From assembly GCA_013398955.1 (NCBI GenBank), contig VWPU01004219.1:735-64734 (forward strand): a stretch of 64,000 bases of DNA, written 5' to 3'. This document shows, in pieces, positions 35,794 through 50,345 of the stretch. Every line of letters begins with the position of its first letter. Position 1 is the first letter of the stretch. The translations under genes were made by a program, and so were the position numbers. Below the pieces are notes generated by a model. That model was not told where the DNA came from. It saw only the letters and a list, made by a program, of their open reading frames with translations, and ran no database searches. Source of the stretch: Callaeas wilsoni (Eukaryota > Chordata > Aves > Passeriformes > Callaeidae).

Positions 35794-38700
35794 CGTCGCA
35801 GGGCGAGGGTGCGCTGCCACTCACCCACCCACCGGGTGAGCACCCCTCTCCTCAGCGCGTCTCGACCCCATCCTGTGCCTTCCTGCACCCTCGAGGTGGC
35901 CACGAGTGACTCCATCTATAGTCCTGTTTAGCCAAAAGGAGCGGGAGGTTTTCCCAGGAGCTGTTAACAGAGCTGGAGGCCTTTCCCAGGATAACCATTA
36001 GCAGAGCAACCGGAAAGCAGATCTGGGAGACGATCAGCACCAGGAATGTGAGACGGGGCCTCAGGGACGCAGCAGGACACGCGGCACGCTGGTGGGGACA
36101 CGCCAGGCGAGGCAGGTCGCCGGGTGCCCTTGGCATCCTCCCCCTCCCCGGGTATTTTTAATGCAATTACATCCCAGGACGCAGAGCTAAAATTGGAACA
36201 TTATGTGGACAAAGTATCCCCAAAGTCTCCCTCGTCTTTAAAACAGGCACTGCTGTTGCTCTGATTAGGCAGCAGCTCCTGTACTGGCTCCCGGGGCAGC
36301 GTTTGAAGGTCTGTCCTAATTGTACACACACTTGTTGTCTCATTCACTTAATTTCTTCTGCGCCTGTTCTGCTTCTCAGGTGTCAGGGCCACAAACCGGG
36401 TGGCTCCTGGCTGGGACAGGTCACGGGACAGGTCATGGCACGTGTGCAGGCTGGCGGCACCCTGACTGACGGCTACTTTGGGGCAGATTTCACCTTTCCA
36501 GCAAAGCGTTGAGGAACTTTTGTTGAGGGGGGCTGTTACCTTTCACAGGAGGGAAACTCAGGCAAGGTGAAGGTGAAGTGACACCCCCAGGGTGGCTCAG
36601 GGGCTCTGAGCCAAACCCAGCTCAGAACACAGGGTCACCACATCCCAGCTCCACCACCCATCCCACCCCAGGACCCATGAGGTGAAGCTTTTGTCTCTTC
36701 CATGCACGAGGATCACAAGCAGTCGCAAATTTTTGGGTAGTCTTTCCAAGGGTTGCAGGTTGGGTAGTCTTCCCAAGGGTTCTCCTGGATGGGGGGAGAT
36801 GAGCTACCAATCACCCACCACTGCCCAGATTTGACCTGGCTGATCAGCATCAATGACACCTCCCAGGACCCCGACAACATCCTGCGACCTGCCCTTCTTG
36901 CTGCCCTTCCCTCGGAGTCAAGGGCTCTGCCAGCCTCCCAGGGGACGTCCCTTCAGCTGCTGATTTTTTGAAGGAGACCCATGTTGGGTCATCCTTTACT
37001 CAGCTCCTGAATGCAAAGCAAACTCCAGAAACCACAACTTCCCGCACAGGCTGCAGTCACTGGAAGTGGCTCCATGCCCACACACTGTGCTGAAGCAGCA
37101 CCCCTCAGCATCCCACAGTATCCCGCAGCATCCCAGAAAAGCCGCTGGCTGGGCATGAGATACATCAGCGGGGCAGTGGGGTTCTGGCCAAGCTACAAAA
37201 TCCTGATGAGAGAGCAGGTTTGATGCAGGTCAGGTCCTTTTCCTTATCTCCTGTATTCTGAATAACCTGGGGGCAGACCCATAAAGGCCACCCCGGGCAC
37301 AGGGAGTGCTGTTATCCCAGCCTGGTCAGAGGTTTCCATGCACATGCAGCCTGGACATCTGTGCAGGGATGTTCTCTCAGTGTCCTACCCCAGCAAGGAC
37401 CCTCATGCTCCCTCCTGCCATCAGCACCAGCTGGCGTCCCGTGGGACTTTCATTTGGCCTGAACTCAATAGAGCCAACACATGGGACCAGAACCGCCCTC
37501 CAGGTCAAACTGCCTTCGCCACAGAGCTGAGGGGACCTGACAACAGCTAACTGGGAGATCTCTCCATTCAGCGGTATGGGATCAGGGAAAACACCACCTG
37601 AACAGAAAGTGCATGATTTTGGTAAGAGAGCAAGAAACCTGAAAAAAAAAAAAATCTTATTTGAGTTCACTAGATTACGTTCTACTGACTCCACCTTCCT
37701 TGCCTCCAGCTGAGTACACACAACAGTAAATAAAAGCAGCAGAAGTAAAAGAAAGTGTTGGTATCAAAGTGGCCACCAACAGTTGTCGCAAAATTCCCTC
37801 AAACCCCCTGAGTAAGAACCAGTTTCATGGTCCCTGTTCACATCTGTAAAGACCCTCAGGAAAGCCAGAGCTGCCATAACCCCTCACCCAAGCACAACTC
37901 AAATCACTGCATCCATCTTCTCAGGGTTTGCACTATTAAGCATCTCTGTGATCCTGCCACTGCTGTGCATGTTTGCACCAGGGGCCCTGGCTGTGCCCCC
38001 CTCCAGAGCCACCAGGGAGCCCCAGACCCCATGCAGCAGCAGCCCCACCATCCTGCCTCCTCACAGACCCCTCACCACTGGCACAGGCGATTTCCAGCCC
38101 ACCCACCCATTTGGGCTCAGGATACAGCAACGCCTCTTCAAGGCAGCACCTGGTGCCCCAGCCTGGCACAGGAGGCTCCTACCTGGTGTGGTGAAGGGAA
38201 CGCCGAGCCCTGCCCTTGGCACTGCCGAGCCGAGCCGGCTCCTGCCCTTGTGCCACAGCCCTCAGGGCACCGCAGCCGCCCCTGTGCCCGGAGAGATCCA
38301 GACACTTGTCTCGTATTTCAAGGAGCACTTCAAATGCGGTTCGATCGCCAGTAAATCAGCCCTCATCAGCAGCCTCCGGACGAGAGCCGGCACGTCCGAG
38401 TTGGTGCCTGTGGCTCAGCAAGTTCCCAAAGAGTCCGGAGCGTCACGCGGGGCAGCGGGCGCCAGCTGGCAGGGGGTGGCACTGGAGGAGCCACCTTGAG
38501 CCAAGAGCAGGCGGATGCACCTGACAGCAGCTCTCAGTGACCGGGGAGATGGGGGAATGGGGCAGCTTTCCGGGCTGCCTCGAAGGCTGGGCCCAGAGAA
38601 TTCCCCATGCAACTTCCTAAAGAGGCACTGGCTGCTGGTGGAGGGATGGGAAGGCCACTGGCCTCGCTGCAGTGAGCACGGGGGGCTCTGCCCTGGCACG

Positions 38701-41700
38701 TGGAGGCGGCCCAGGGGACCTGCTACAGCATCTGGACATGCTTCAATGTCCTGACCTGAGAGCTGAGCAGATCCAGGCAGACTGCAGGTTTTGGAGGGTC
38801 CTGGCCATGCCTGCAGCACTTCCGGCATTTCATAACACTGCATCAAACCGGCTGCCCCCCCAGCCCTGACATATGCTCCGCTAATGCCAGAGAGAGGCAC
38901 ATTTTAGGATCAGTCCATAAACCATCCGTTGTCTGAGCAAGGATTAGTGTGAGCTGTCTCTCCACGAGGGCTCTGGACTGCAGGCTGGCTCCTGGCATGG
39001 GGACCAGGGCACTCAGGGGGCTCAGACCACCCACAACCCTCAGTTCTGCATCCCCCAAATGCCCGGTTCTTACCCTCAGATGCTCTCCAGGGTTCCCCTC
39101 AGCCCCGTTCCCACATGCTGAAGGGCAGTGGCACATCTTGCAGCCTCCCGGGAGGGCAGGGAGCATCACACGGAGCACGGTGCCACTGCGCCTGTCCTCT
39201 CCTTTGCACATCAAGATCATTAACACCGCAGGGCTGCGTGTCCCCTGAATCAGCAGATCCCAGCCCTGTTCCCGGGCAGCGAGGACAGCTGAAACCCAGC
39301 TGAAGGAGATGCCATGGAGGGAAAAATGCTGCTTCTCTGCAGAGGGGCAGGGAGCACGCCCATCCACTCTAGGAAGCAAAACCTGGGCAGTGCCACCCGC
39401 TCTCAAACCAGCAGGGAAAACAGCAAAGCAAACAGAGGCTGGGAGTGTGACATTCCGTCCCAGGGCTCGGCTGTAGATGTGAGCACGGCGCGGGGAGCAG
39501 TGGGAGAGGAAGGACTGAGGCTCCACGATTCATCACCCTGACTGGCCGTGCGCCCCCAGCCACTCCGCCGGGTGAGGAGAACCTGACAAGATCACAGCAT
39601 CCTTCAGGATTCTTGTGGTCAGCACAAAGATTAGGGCAGAGCCACGTCTCACAGAGCCACTGTGTTCTCTTGGGAAATAAAGCACAGAGAACCAGGTGAT
39701 GCACAGGGAGGGTCTGAGCCCTGGCAGCACCTCGTGCTCCCCTCGCTGTTCGCTGAAGCTGCCACAGGGAAGTTCCCAGAGATGATGATTTTCCATGAGT
39801 GCAGGATCCAGAATGAGATCCAGGCCAGCTCCTGGGGAGCTGCCACCCCCTCTGCAGGCACCGACAGCTGTGTCAGCAGCAGTGCCACTGGAGGCACAAC
39901 GCCACAAGCACCGGCACGAGCACCATGGTGGTGGCAGTGCCGATCTCCTTCCCCCATCCATGTGCTCCCGTGGCAAAGGTGAGAACACCCACCATGAGCA
40001 CTTAGAGCGATGAGCAGGGTTCCAGCAGGTCCCACAGCAGAGGTGGGCACGGGCTTCCCTCCCAGCTTCCCTCACTCCTGCATCTGGGTCAGGAGCTTTT
40101 CAGGGCAGAAACAGGCTTTTAAGTGAATTTGTGGAGAGCTGCTGGCTAACAGGAGACCTCCAGTTTAAGCTACAGCTCTCAAAGGCTCCTCTATTACAAC
40201 GCAAATTAAATATTTGATAGTGCTAAGCAAGTGACATTTGCAGTCCGGTCACGGCAGGGGTATCGGATAGAGATATTTGCAATGGGATCTGTTTAAATCC
40301 ATGTAGTGCTTTGGATCTGTCCATCAAAACAAGCCCAGAGCTTTATTAAAATCAATGTTATCAAACACCCTGCTGGGGGAGGCTCTGGAGCCCACGTGGT
40401 GGGGCTGGGGGGCAGCTGAGCCCTGCTGAGCTGTGAGGCTGCAGTACAGTACAGCTTTGGAAGAGATTTTTCTTTAAAATTTAAGAGTAGCAAGAGACTT
40501 ATCCCTACCTGCAGCTGCGGGAGGGAGATTCGCTGCAGCAGAGAAAAGGGAAAGCACAGACCCAGCCCCAGATGGAACTTGTTTTCAATCAGATCTCTTA
40601 TATATGAGAGATTTCTGATACCTGACACCAGATCAGACATGATCCCATCCCAGGTCCATCAGACACATATTCCAGAAACCGCCACGAGGTTGGTCAGTCT
40701 GACAAATTTCTGATTCTCTTCCCCAGCTCAGCAAGGCTGCATGGAAACACACTTTGTCAAAGTATAACAAAACTACTTTCATTACCTCTCCTAAAAAAGA
40801 GCTTGGAAACATAAAGGCTAAAAAGGACTTTCTGCATCTGTCACAGGAGATGTGGCAAAGTGACACAGAGGCCAGGCAACTTGTTGACAGTGAACGTCCT
40901 TCACAGCCAGATTTGGGGAAGAATTCCTTACCAGCACATGGCTCGGTCCCATCAGCTGTGGTGGGAGGGGAGGCTCCTGAGCACTGTCTCAGGACTGCTC
41001 TGGCTCTGCCCTTGGCCCAGTGCTCTGGGAAGATGGGTCTGGGGACAGCTGGACACCCCGATGCCGTGGCTGAGGGGCCACCCCGCCGCCGGCCTGATCT
41101 GCCCCAGTTCCATGGCACTCGTTATGGTGCTGAAGCTCCCAAACCTCCCAGCTGCCGGGAAAAGTTTGAAAAAGCATCTCGAGCTGAAAGGCAGATGACA
41201 AGTAAAAAGAACTCCGAATTTATTGTTTTCTCAGAATTTAGAGTGGGAGGAAGGAAAATGGGACGACCCATGATTTTTTAATGCCTGCAGTTGGCAGCTC
41301 CATATTTAATGTGACAGCATCCCTTTAAGAAAAATATGTTCATACACAAGGAAGAAAATAAATTGGCAAAGCAATTTGCTTTCAAGCTAGGCTGACAATT
41401 CCCCACTCCAACGTTTTGCTGCAGCCTTGGGTGAGCCGCAGTGGCCGGCACTCCATGCTGGGCAGGGATCATCTCCGAGGTTAAGGATGCTTCACTGGGT
41501 GACAAACCCATCTGGGAGCAGCAATTTATCCCAGAGATGGTGCAAAGAAAGAGTGGAGGGAATAATTCATTGTGTGTGAGGCGACGAGGAGACGTGCTGT
41601 CATGTTACCACACTGACAACTCCCCAACACAAACAGAGATGCTTGTTACGGAGCCTGAACCCACACAATCAAAGGGGCTTCTGCATTTGGGGTAGGAAGG

Positions 41701-44700
41701 GAGAAAAAAAGACAGGAAGAAAGGAAAAGAAGAGCTAAATCAAAGCCTTGTTACCATTTCTTATGAAAGAAACTTGTGAGAAATGCTCTTTGCAGCGCAA
41801 TTAGTCACCAGGATCCGAGGCGAGCGCCCAGCAGGACCCACTGCTGCCACCCTGGGGCTGGGGAGGAGCACCCTGGTGTTGCTGCTCAGAGCAGCCTGGG
41901 GGGGACATGATCGAGCTGTCAGCGCCAGCAGGAAGGACATGTCTGGTGAGGGGACAGCACGATGGCACCAGAGCCATGGGGAAGAGAGGAGTCAGAAACC
42001 AGGGACCAAAACCATCCCTCACTTCTGCATTCCCCTCAGCTGGGAGTCGGGGCTCCCCAGAATGACGCTGCACTCCCAGCACCTGAGGTCCCTGCTGACA
42101 GTGACAGCTCTGAAGTCAAGCTCCTAAAGCCTCGAGCTTGGTGATGGTGGTGCCACACCCGGGAGTGGCACAAAACCCCTGAGCCCCTGAGGTGCTGCTG
42201 AGGGGTCTCCAAGAGTGATGGGGGTGCAAGGGTCCTGTCCAGAACGATGCTGCAGGAGCACTGGCCTTCAGCCTCAGTTCACACCTTGAGACCCTGACTT
42301 GTCTGTGAACACCAGGATGCCAGCACTGACAGGCAGGGAAATGAAATGGGACAGATGATAATGAATTGCCCACATCCCTCAGTGTCTCCTGGAAGTGGAG
42401 TAATGAAGTTATACATTGCTCACTGGCTAGAGGACAGAAGAAGAGTTTCAGAGCTCGGGCTTAATCAGTTCAGTGACAAGAATGGCCTGGATTCATTCCC
42501 TCCTCTCGCCACGGTTTGGTGTCTCCACTCCTCTCCCAGCGCCCAGCTCCTGCCAGCCCCAGGACTCACTGCGCTGTTGCTGCAGCACTGGGATGAAGCT
42601 GCAGGAACCCAGTCACTGCAGTGTGAGAATCCTGTGCCGTGTTGGAGGTCATTGGTGTCAGGAGAGAAGCACGTGTATCCAATTAGACTGGGAAACCTCT
42701 GCTCCCAGAAGGGCAGAGGGCAGCGAGTTTTGGCTGGCGGTGCAGGTGGCAGCTGGAGTATTTATTTGGGCAGCACCATTAATGTTATTTAATGAGCTCG
42801 GGTGGGTCAGCGTTCCTGTTTGAAAGGAATTCCTAAATGGCCTAATGAAAAGTTACTTGTCTCCCTGCCATGAAGACAGCCCCACTCCTGCTCCCTCCCG
42901 CGTGCTGGCACTGAGCAGGAGAGATCTCCCTGCTCCCTCTCTGTGCTCACCTGCCTCCCACACGTGCATGACACTGCCATTGCTGCCACGCTGTCACCGC
43001 AGCGGCTGCCACACCGTCACCGGAGGGTACCTGGCACAGGGGGGAGACAGGGCTGGGCTGGGCACAACTCACATCCACTGGCGTATGACCGGTGAGCAGC
43101 ACGGAGCCGTGGCTGGGGCACAGGCTGGTCCTTCCACAGGGCATTCCCAGGATGAAGCCTGGGAGCTGCTGCTCCTCCAGCGGGGCACCGGCTGCAGCCC
43201 TGCGCTCAGTGCTGCCCGCCAGCAAATTCCAGGCTATGGGAAACATGGTGGCGAGGTGGCCCGGGCAGAGGGGCTGCTGACAAGTCCGTCTCCTGCCACA
43301 CAAAGCAGCGCATCCGTGCCAAGGGTCCAAGCGTGTCCCTGCAGGGGCATAGTGCCAGGTCGCAGCCAAGGTGGGAGAGGCAGCCAAGGCACGGCCCTAC
43401 GAGCTGCCTCGGGGCTGCACTGGGGCTGGGATCCCAACGGGAAGCCCCGCAGTCGCCAGCCCACTGCCAGGGGCTCCCGGCTCACCGGGGCGTGCGGGGG
43501 ACAGCGGCGAGAGGCTCAGCTCCGCTGGCAGCTGGCGAGAGGTGGAGGCGTTGCTGTTATGAAAACATGCGAGGGCTGTGTCTGAAAACATTGTGAGGAG
43601 CCAGCTCCATAAATAGGCCCTTTATGGCTCTTCCCTGCGCTGAGACAGGCTCTTTCACACACGCTTGGCTCCGGCACGGCGGGTTACGCGGCTAAAACAG
43701 CCCTGTGTCGGGTGGAGGAGACCGGGGAGCAGCGGCAGACGGGACGCTGACACTGCGGCACAGAGCCCCCGGCTCAGCCCCAGCACCCCCTGAGCAGGGC
43801 GTGCTCCCACCGCACCAGCAGCCGCGAACAGCAGCCCGTGCCCCTCGGCAGGAGCGGCGATGCCCGTGGGAGGACAGAGACCAGGACAGTGACCCGTGCT
43901 GTCATGGGACACGGGCAGCAGCTGCTCCGCTGCCACCACCTCCGCAGGCAGCACGCCCCGGCGCCGCAGCACACGGCCACGATTAATCAATGGATTCATC
44001 AGGGACTTGTCATTAATTGAGCAGCTCCGGTGGCCACGGAGCCCGATGGTCTGTCTGGTGTCAGAAGCCGTGCATGCAGCAGCAGCTCTTTACTGCTTTT
44101 GGCCACATCCATTTAACGCGATGACAGTTTAGTTTGTGCCCCCTCAGCAAACGTCCCCCAGTGTGGGAGCACTGGTGACTAAAGCAGCGGGTGAACGATT
44201 AGTGACTCAGCGCATAATTTTGCTCATTTTGTGCCTTTTTTTAGCACGGGGCGGACAAAGCTCACACAGCAAACTCTCGCCAGGCACCGCCACCGCTCCC
44301 TCACAGCGTCCCAGCTCTGGGCACCCACCTGGGGCTGGGGACCTTCTTGCAGGCATGCATCTGTTTGATATGGTTCTGCCATGGAAAACAGGGAGAAGAA
44401 GCTGGAAAACACTGGCAAGGGCTTTGGCTTGTTCTTCATTCTCCCTTTCATTGTTTCCTTTCTGACCTGAGAAAAGGCAAGGGGAGCGCTGCAGCCGCGG
44501 GGAGCTGGGCAGCCCTGGCCGCTCAGTTCACACCGCGCTGGCGCTGACCTGGCAGCTGCTTTTATCAAGAGCAAAGCACTGAGCTCTTGTCTCGGCGGTA
44601 ACTGATGTCTGCAAACACCAGGTGCCAGCTTGAATTAAGAAGTTCTTTGAGTTGGAATTGTGCTGAACACCCAGCGCTGGGGTGAACGCTGCCAGAGGAA

Positions 44701-47700
44701 CCTCTGCCCGGACCACCAGCATCAGCCCGAGGACCATGTGAACGGCTGCATCCCGCAGGCTGGGGACAGTGACAGGGACGTGTCAGCAATTTCCTCTCAT
44801 CCTTACAGACAGGGCAGCCACAGCAGGCAGCCACACAAGTGCAGAAACCCGATGTGTGAGAGCAGGTCCAGCCCTGGGTGACTCCGTGTCCGGCAGCACT
44901 AACCCGGCTGTCGGCGTGTCCGCACCTCCAGGTGATCCATGTACGAGGGGAGAATGAGGTCAGTGTCCTTGGGACTGCCACCGCACCTGCAGGGATCCCC
45001 CTCCATGCAGGGGGATGAGCTGAGCCACTCACAGCTTCCCCCATGCCACTTCTCTTGTGCATACATCTGTGCAATCACACAACCAGTGTGACCAATGCAA
45101 CCAGTGCCAGCCACCAGCCGCTCACATCTCCCACGGGGAGCTGCTGCTGCTGCTGGTAAATGGTCACCCAGCATCACCAAACTCTCTCATGGGGTCAGAG
45201 CGACACAGCCCCAAAGCAGTTTCAGGGATGGCAGCCCCAGCCACCTCGGGGAGACAGCGAATTGTCACCTCCCTAAAGCAGCTTTGTCTTTGCTTTCTCT
45301 TTAATGATTTCCCAGCTGCTTCCCCATTTCAGCCGATAATGGGACTTCACTCTCTATCTGGGTCTGAGAGGCGCTTGCCTTGTTCAGGCTGGAGAAAATC
45401 AATTCCCCTCTCACTCAAGTCTTTCCAAGACAGATGAACTGAAGATCGTGCCTGCCTGAGCAAAATATTTATTCAGTCTGGGAACAGATTTACTTTTGAA
45501 CCTTCTATAAATACAGCTGAGGGCCCCCATTTAATCCCTTACCAGAAGACCTAATTTTATTTGTTTTATGTTTTAAAGAATCCTCCCTTTTCCAACGCCT
45601 TGTCAGCAGGTGAAGAAAGGCAGGATTTTTGGCACTCAGGTTGGCAGTGGGCATAGCCAGCGGTGTTGGGCAGACAGTGCCTGGTCCCACTGCAGGATGG
45701 GGCTCGGTGGTGAGAGGGTGAGACCCCTGCACTGCTGGGTCTGGGTTCTGCAGGGTTTCCTGCTCTCTGTTATTATTTACACCCATCAAAGCTCTGCTGG
45801 AGCCAGGGCAGGCAGGGAGAGGCCAAATCCTTCACAGAGGACTCTTTGTGACCCTGCCTGCCCTGCCCACATGAGAATCCCTGTGCTGGGGGCAGAGCTG
45901 CTATCTCAGCAGGGCCATGCACGACCCCCTGTGGCCCCCAAGCCCTGTGACCACCTTCCTGCAGACCCATCACCCCCATCTGATGAGGCCCCCAGGACCA
46001 GCCTTGCTTTGCTCCATCCACAGCCAAAACAGGCTTCGTTTGCCATGTGCTAATTAGGATCCGAAGGGGCAGCTGTTTATTGGTGATGCAGCAGGCACTT
46101 CACCACCAGCCAGTGCCTCTCCCCATCACTCTCCCGATGGGGTGACACACCTAGGAGGGACCCTGCCTGGGACTGCAGCATCACCCTGACCCTCCAAGGA
46201 TTCTGCATCCTGCCCTGCCTCCATTATCGGTCACTCCACAGCCAGCAGTCCCTCAGCTGGGGTTGCAGAGGGGTTGGGGTTCCCACCACTGGCAGGAGAA
46301 GGAAAAGCTCCTTGGCCAGCCAGGGATGGGTGGGCAGTGGGGAGCTGCTCCCAGGGCGCGCAGGGGGATCCTGCCACCCGCCAGCATCTCACTGTCACAC
46401 ACCGCCGTGTTCTTGCCAGAGGGTTTGCCCAAGCCCTTAGGAGGAGAAATGTTCCCAAGGACAAACTGAAAAGCTTTCCCAGCACCAAGCAGATGCCAAG
46501 AGCCAGCAGATGCTGGAGCTGATTTTCTGCCTCCAGAACCCACCTTGGCACTTCCCTGGGCCAGAGCCCCATGCCCGTGGGAGCAGCACTGGCACCGCAG
46601 CAGTGCCGGCAGCAGGCCAGCGTTGGAGGTGCAGGTGGCTGCCGGGTGTCTCTAAATCCCTTTGACTCATCTGCTGCCTAAGTCAGCATCAGTCAGCACT
46701 CGTCCTGCCCTGAGATTCCAGCACTGCTTTGTGCCTTCCAGTGGTAATGGAGCACACAAGTCATCATCACCCTCCACATCTGGCCGAGAAGGCGAGGTTC
46801 TGGCACAGGTGTGAATGCTGCAGTGCTGGTCCCCGGTCTCTCCCCAAGCTCTGCAGCAGCTCCTTGCCAGGAGTGAGCTCCTGCACAGACCCAGGATGGA
46901 CAGACAGACCCCAGCATAGACAATGGAATTGCTATGTTCCCATCTGGCATATCTCCAGCCCTCAGAAGACTCCTTCAAAGGCACAGCATGCTCTACACCA
47001 CATCTGGCTCACTTATTTGACACACTTATTAAATTGTTATTACACCTGTTGGCTAATTACCTCCTCTGGAAACCAGAGGGGACATAAATTTGGCACTGAC
47101 CTGTGCAAACCTGCAGCCTACAGATGTTGGCTGGGTCTGGGGGGCTCAGTGGGGCTTGGGAGAAATAGGGGACTGGGAACATGGCTCTGTGGAAGTGTCC
47201 CCCCTTGCCCCACCAGCCTACTGCTGCTGCCCCATGCCCCAGCAAGATGGGGAGTGGGGAACCCAGGAGTTGTGGTAAACACCCTGCATCACATGCCTGG
47301 GGTGCCAGCACTGCCCTTCCTGCACCCTCCGCCTTCCCGAGCACAGATTAATCTGGGAGAGCTTTAATCCGCTAAAGCCCTTTCGTAACAGCCCTCAAAA
47401 ATAAGCCTGGAGAGTTCCTAATACTTCTTGAAAATTTGGAGTTGGGATATTTATAGGCTCTGGCCTTGCGTGAGACGAAGCGCACCCAGCGCGGGGCGGG
47501 AGGGCTCTGAGGTGCAGGAACCTGCTCTGGGGGGCACCCACTGCCTGACCTCAGCCCTCGCCCCCAGCCCCGCCAGCAGCCGCTCTGCGCCACTCCCAGT
47601 CTCCTGCTGGCTCCGTAACAAGCTTCCCTTGTTTGGGATTTTTATGGGGTTTTTTGCTACAAGCATTTCAGGCTCCTCAGCAGAGCCTCCAGCCCTGCGC

Positions 47701-50300
47701 ACAGACCAGCTCTGTGCCTTCAGCGCTTCAAACGAATGCGGAGCGGCAGCGCTTCCGACCAAGACAAACAGCAGTGACGCCGCGTCCTCTGGGCACGTGG
47801 CCGAGGAGGCCGAGGGCAGCAAATCACACACAGTAACAGAGAAGTTCAGGAAAAAAAAAATCAAACCCCCAAAAATGTGCCAGAAATTACCCACATCCAC
47901 ACAAACCAGGAGGCTAGGGTCCTGCTCTGCTGGTTTCCAGTTACCACCACTGGTGGCCATTGGCATCTCTGCCGCATTGGTCCTGGTCCTGGCAGGGTCC
48001 AGTGAGCCTCTGGACGTCCAGGGCAGCATCACAGTGGCACCTGCAAGGGCCAAGTCATTGGTTCTACTTCTCTCCTGCTCCAACAAAGGGAAAAATATCC
48101 TCCAAAAAGCTCTTAGCCCTTGCAACATGGTTTTACAAAGATGTGACCTGCTGTCCCCGGGGCAGTGGCTGCAGAATTCTCGAGTTCCAAGGCAGCAGAG
48201 CTCTCAGAAAACTGGGAGGTGATAGGAAGGTGTGAACGCCCTCTGCTCCTACACAGGCAAAATCCACTCCACATTCAACAGTTCCTTCATCCCCCTGATG
48301 CAGAGCATGAGCCAGTGGCCAGATGTCAGAAGCAGAAATACTCAAACTGGAGACAGAGTGGCATCAGCCTGATTCCCACCAGAGAGGCCCCAGCTCATCT
48401 CCTGACTGGTGGGCACAAGGCAGAGGAGTGGGCAGAGCTGGCACAGAGCTGCCAGGATCAGACCTGTTGGCCAGAGGAATCCAGCACCTCACCATTGGAG
48501 GCAGCAGGGATGTCCAGTCCCGCAGCACCCCGAGCCCAGCAACTGCTGCCTGACCAAGGTCCAGCAGCTTGAGCAGCTCCTGACCCCGGGCAGACACAGG
48601 CACAGATTAGGGCTTCACCTCAAAATGTTTCCTTTGCAATTTCCCAGTGATCTTTCTTATCAACTAATTAAAAAACTCCCATAATTAGGCCAGGGAAAAT
48701 CACGACTCAGGAATGTTCTGATTTCAAAGCAGCGCAGATCTGGTCGGTATCAAGGGCTTGGAGCCCTCGCCAGAGCCAGGTTCCTCCAGAACCCTCCCCC
48801 ATGACCGAGCCTCAGCCTGGGCCCACCCCTGCAGGGCCCCGCAGCCCCAAGCCCACCACCAGCCCCTCTCCCTGGCACCCTGCCGGGAATTCTTCCAGGG
48901 GAAAAGGCTGTTTATATTGCAGGGAGAAAAGTGGTGAGTTTTATTTAAAAAAAAAAACAACATAAAGGGCCCTCTGACAGCTAGGGATTCTCCATGTCTT
49001 CAGCCTCTGTGAAGCCAGGAGTGCTTGGGGAAGCACCCACTCTGCCCCACAGCCATGCACAGCAAAGGTCCCCCCATGCCCACAGCCCGGGGTGCCTGTG
49101 CCAGCCCCGCCGCCACGGCCAGGGTGACAGCACCTGCCTGGCACCACTGCCAGGCTGGGCACACCGGTATCCTGATGCCTCTGAAATACCAACGCCTGCA
49201 TCCAAGGGAGCACCAGGGAAGCTCCCACGGGACCTGGGGCATCCCGTGCCTGCAGAGCGGCTCATGGCTCCTTAAATCTGCAGGTTCCCTTTGATGACTG
49301 GCAAGTAAATAGTTGTATTTCTAACAGAAATGGAGCAGTTGTTACAGTGCAGCTGCAGCCTGGGTTTCCTTGAGAGCACAGACATGATTCCTGACAGGGG
49401 CTTTCTGACACAGAAATTATGGCGCTATTTTGGAGGCAATCTCAGAACATCATACTAAGAAACAGCCTTTGTACATCACAATATCATTGCTAAATTGACA
49501 AATAGACCCTCCTGGGCTTCATTATTCTGCTCTGAGTGCACATTTTTGCATTTTTATCATCCCTAGAAATGATTAAAGAGCTGCAGAACTGAGGGCTCTG
49601 GCTTTGGAAAACTCAAACTCCAGTCCCGATCGAGCTGAGGAACAGGAGAAGCAGCTGGAAGGGCTGCAGGGCTTGGGAAGGGAATCTTTGCCCCTGTGAT
49701 GTGTAAGTCTAGCACGTTTTGGGGACTGTCCTGTGCTTCCACGACAGGTTTGCTTTTAGCCCTGGAAATTCACCAGTGTAAAGCAGCGTGACTGACATAT
49801 CCAGTACTGGATTGGGAACATCCGTGCAAAGGTCCTTGTTCAGTCAATAGCAGACTTGTGTTGCGCACTCGTAGAAATACATCGATCTCCCCAGAAACAT
49901 TAGATAAAAGCCAAACAAGAGGAAGATCCTGAGAAATACAACAAAGAAGAGCCCAAAGACCAAGATTCCTTTACCAGCCACCAGCCGATGTCTGAGGATG
50001 CTGAGGCAATGCTCAAGGAGTATTTTTGGGTTGGAATGGCTGTGGCTGGCCATAGCCAGGTGAGCTCCTGGTGCCACTCTGCTGGGGCCACAGCATCGCT
50101 CCAGGCTCTACACATTCCTGCCAGCCCATGGGGATGAACAGCAGGAGGGTGTAGGCGGAATGAGCTGGGACAGCTGTGCCCTGTCCCTGTCCGTGTCCCC
50201 ACTGGCACACTGACAGGAGCCTTCTCCCAGGACAGCTGGGAACACCGGGCAGAACACGAGCCCCATAAACAGTGCAGAGAACATCAGCCAGGCAGGGAGG

Positions 50301-50345
50301 GATGGGATGGGATGGGATGGGATGGGATGGGATGGGATGGGATGG
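50301..50345. repeat. (GATGG)9 pentanucleotide microsatellite
   Basis: Nine perfect GATGG units in a row, preceded by one imperfect unit. It lies in ZNF385C intron 1, about 2.3 kb from the first coding exon. The array is perfect and so probably polymorphic. Confidence 0.95.

Noticed and set aside
34811..35839. 342-codon plus-strand open frame
   Set aside because: Its C-terminal half is the GGGGACAG minisatellite read as TAGTEGSG-like repeats; the N-terminal half has no domain.
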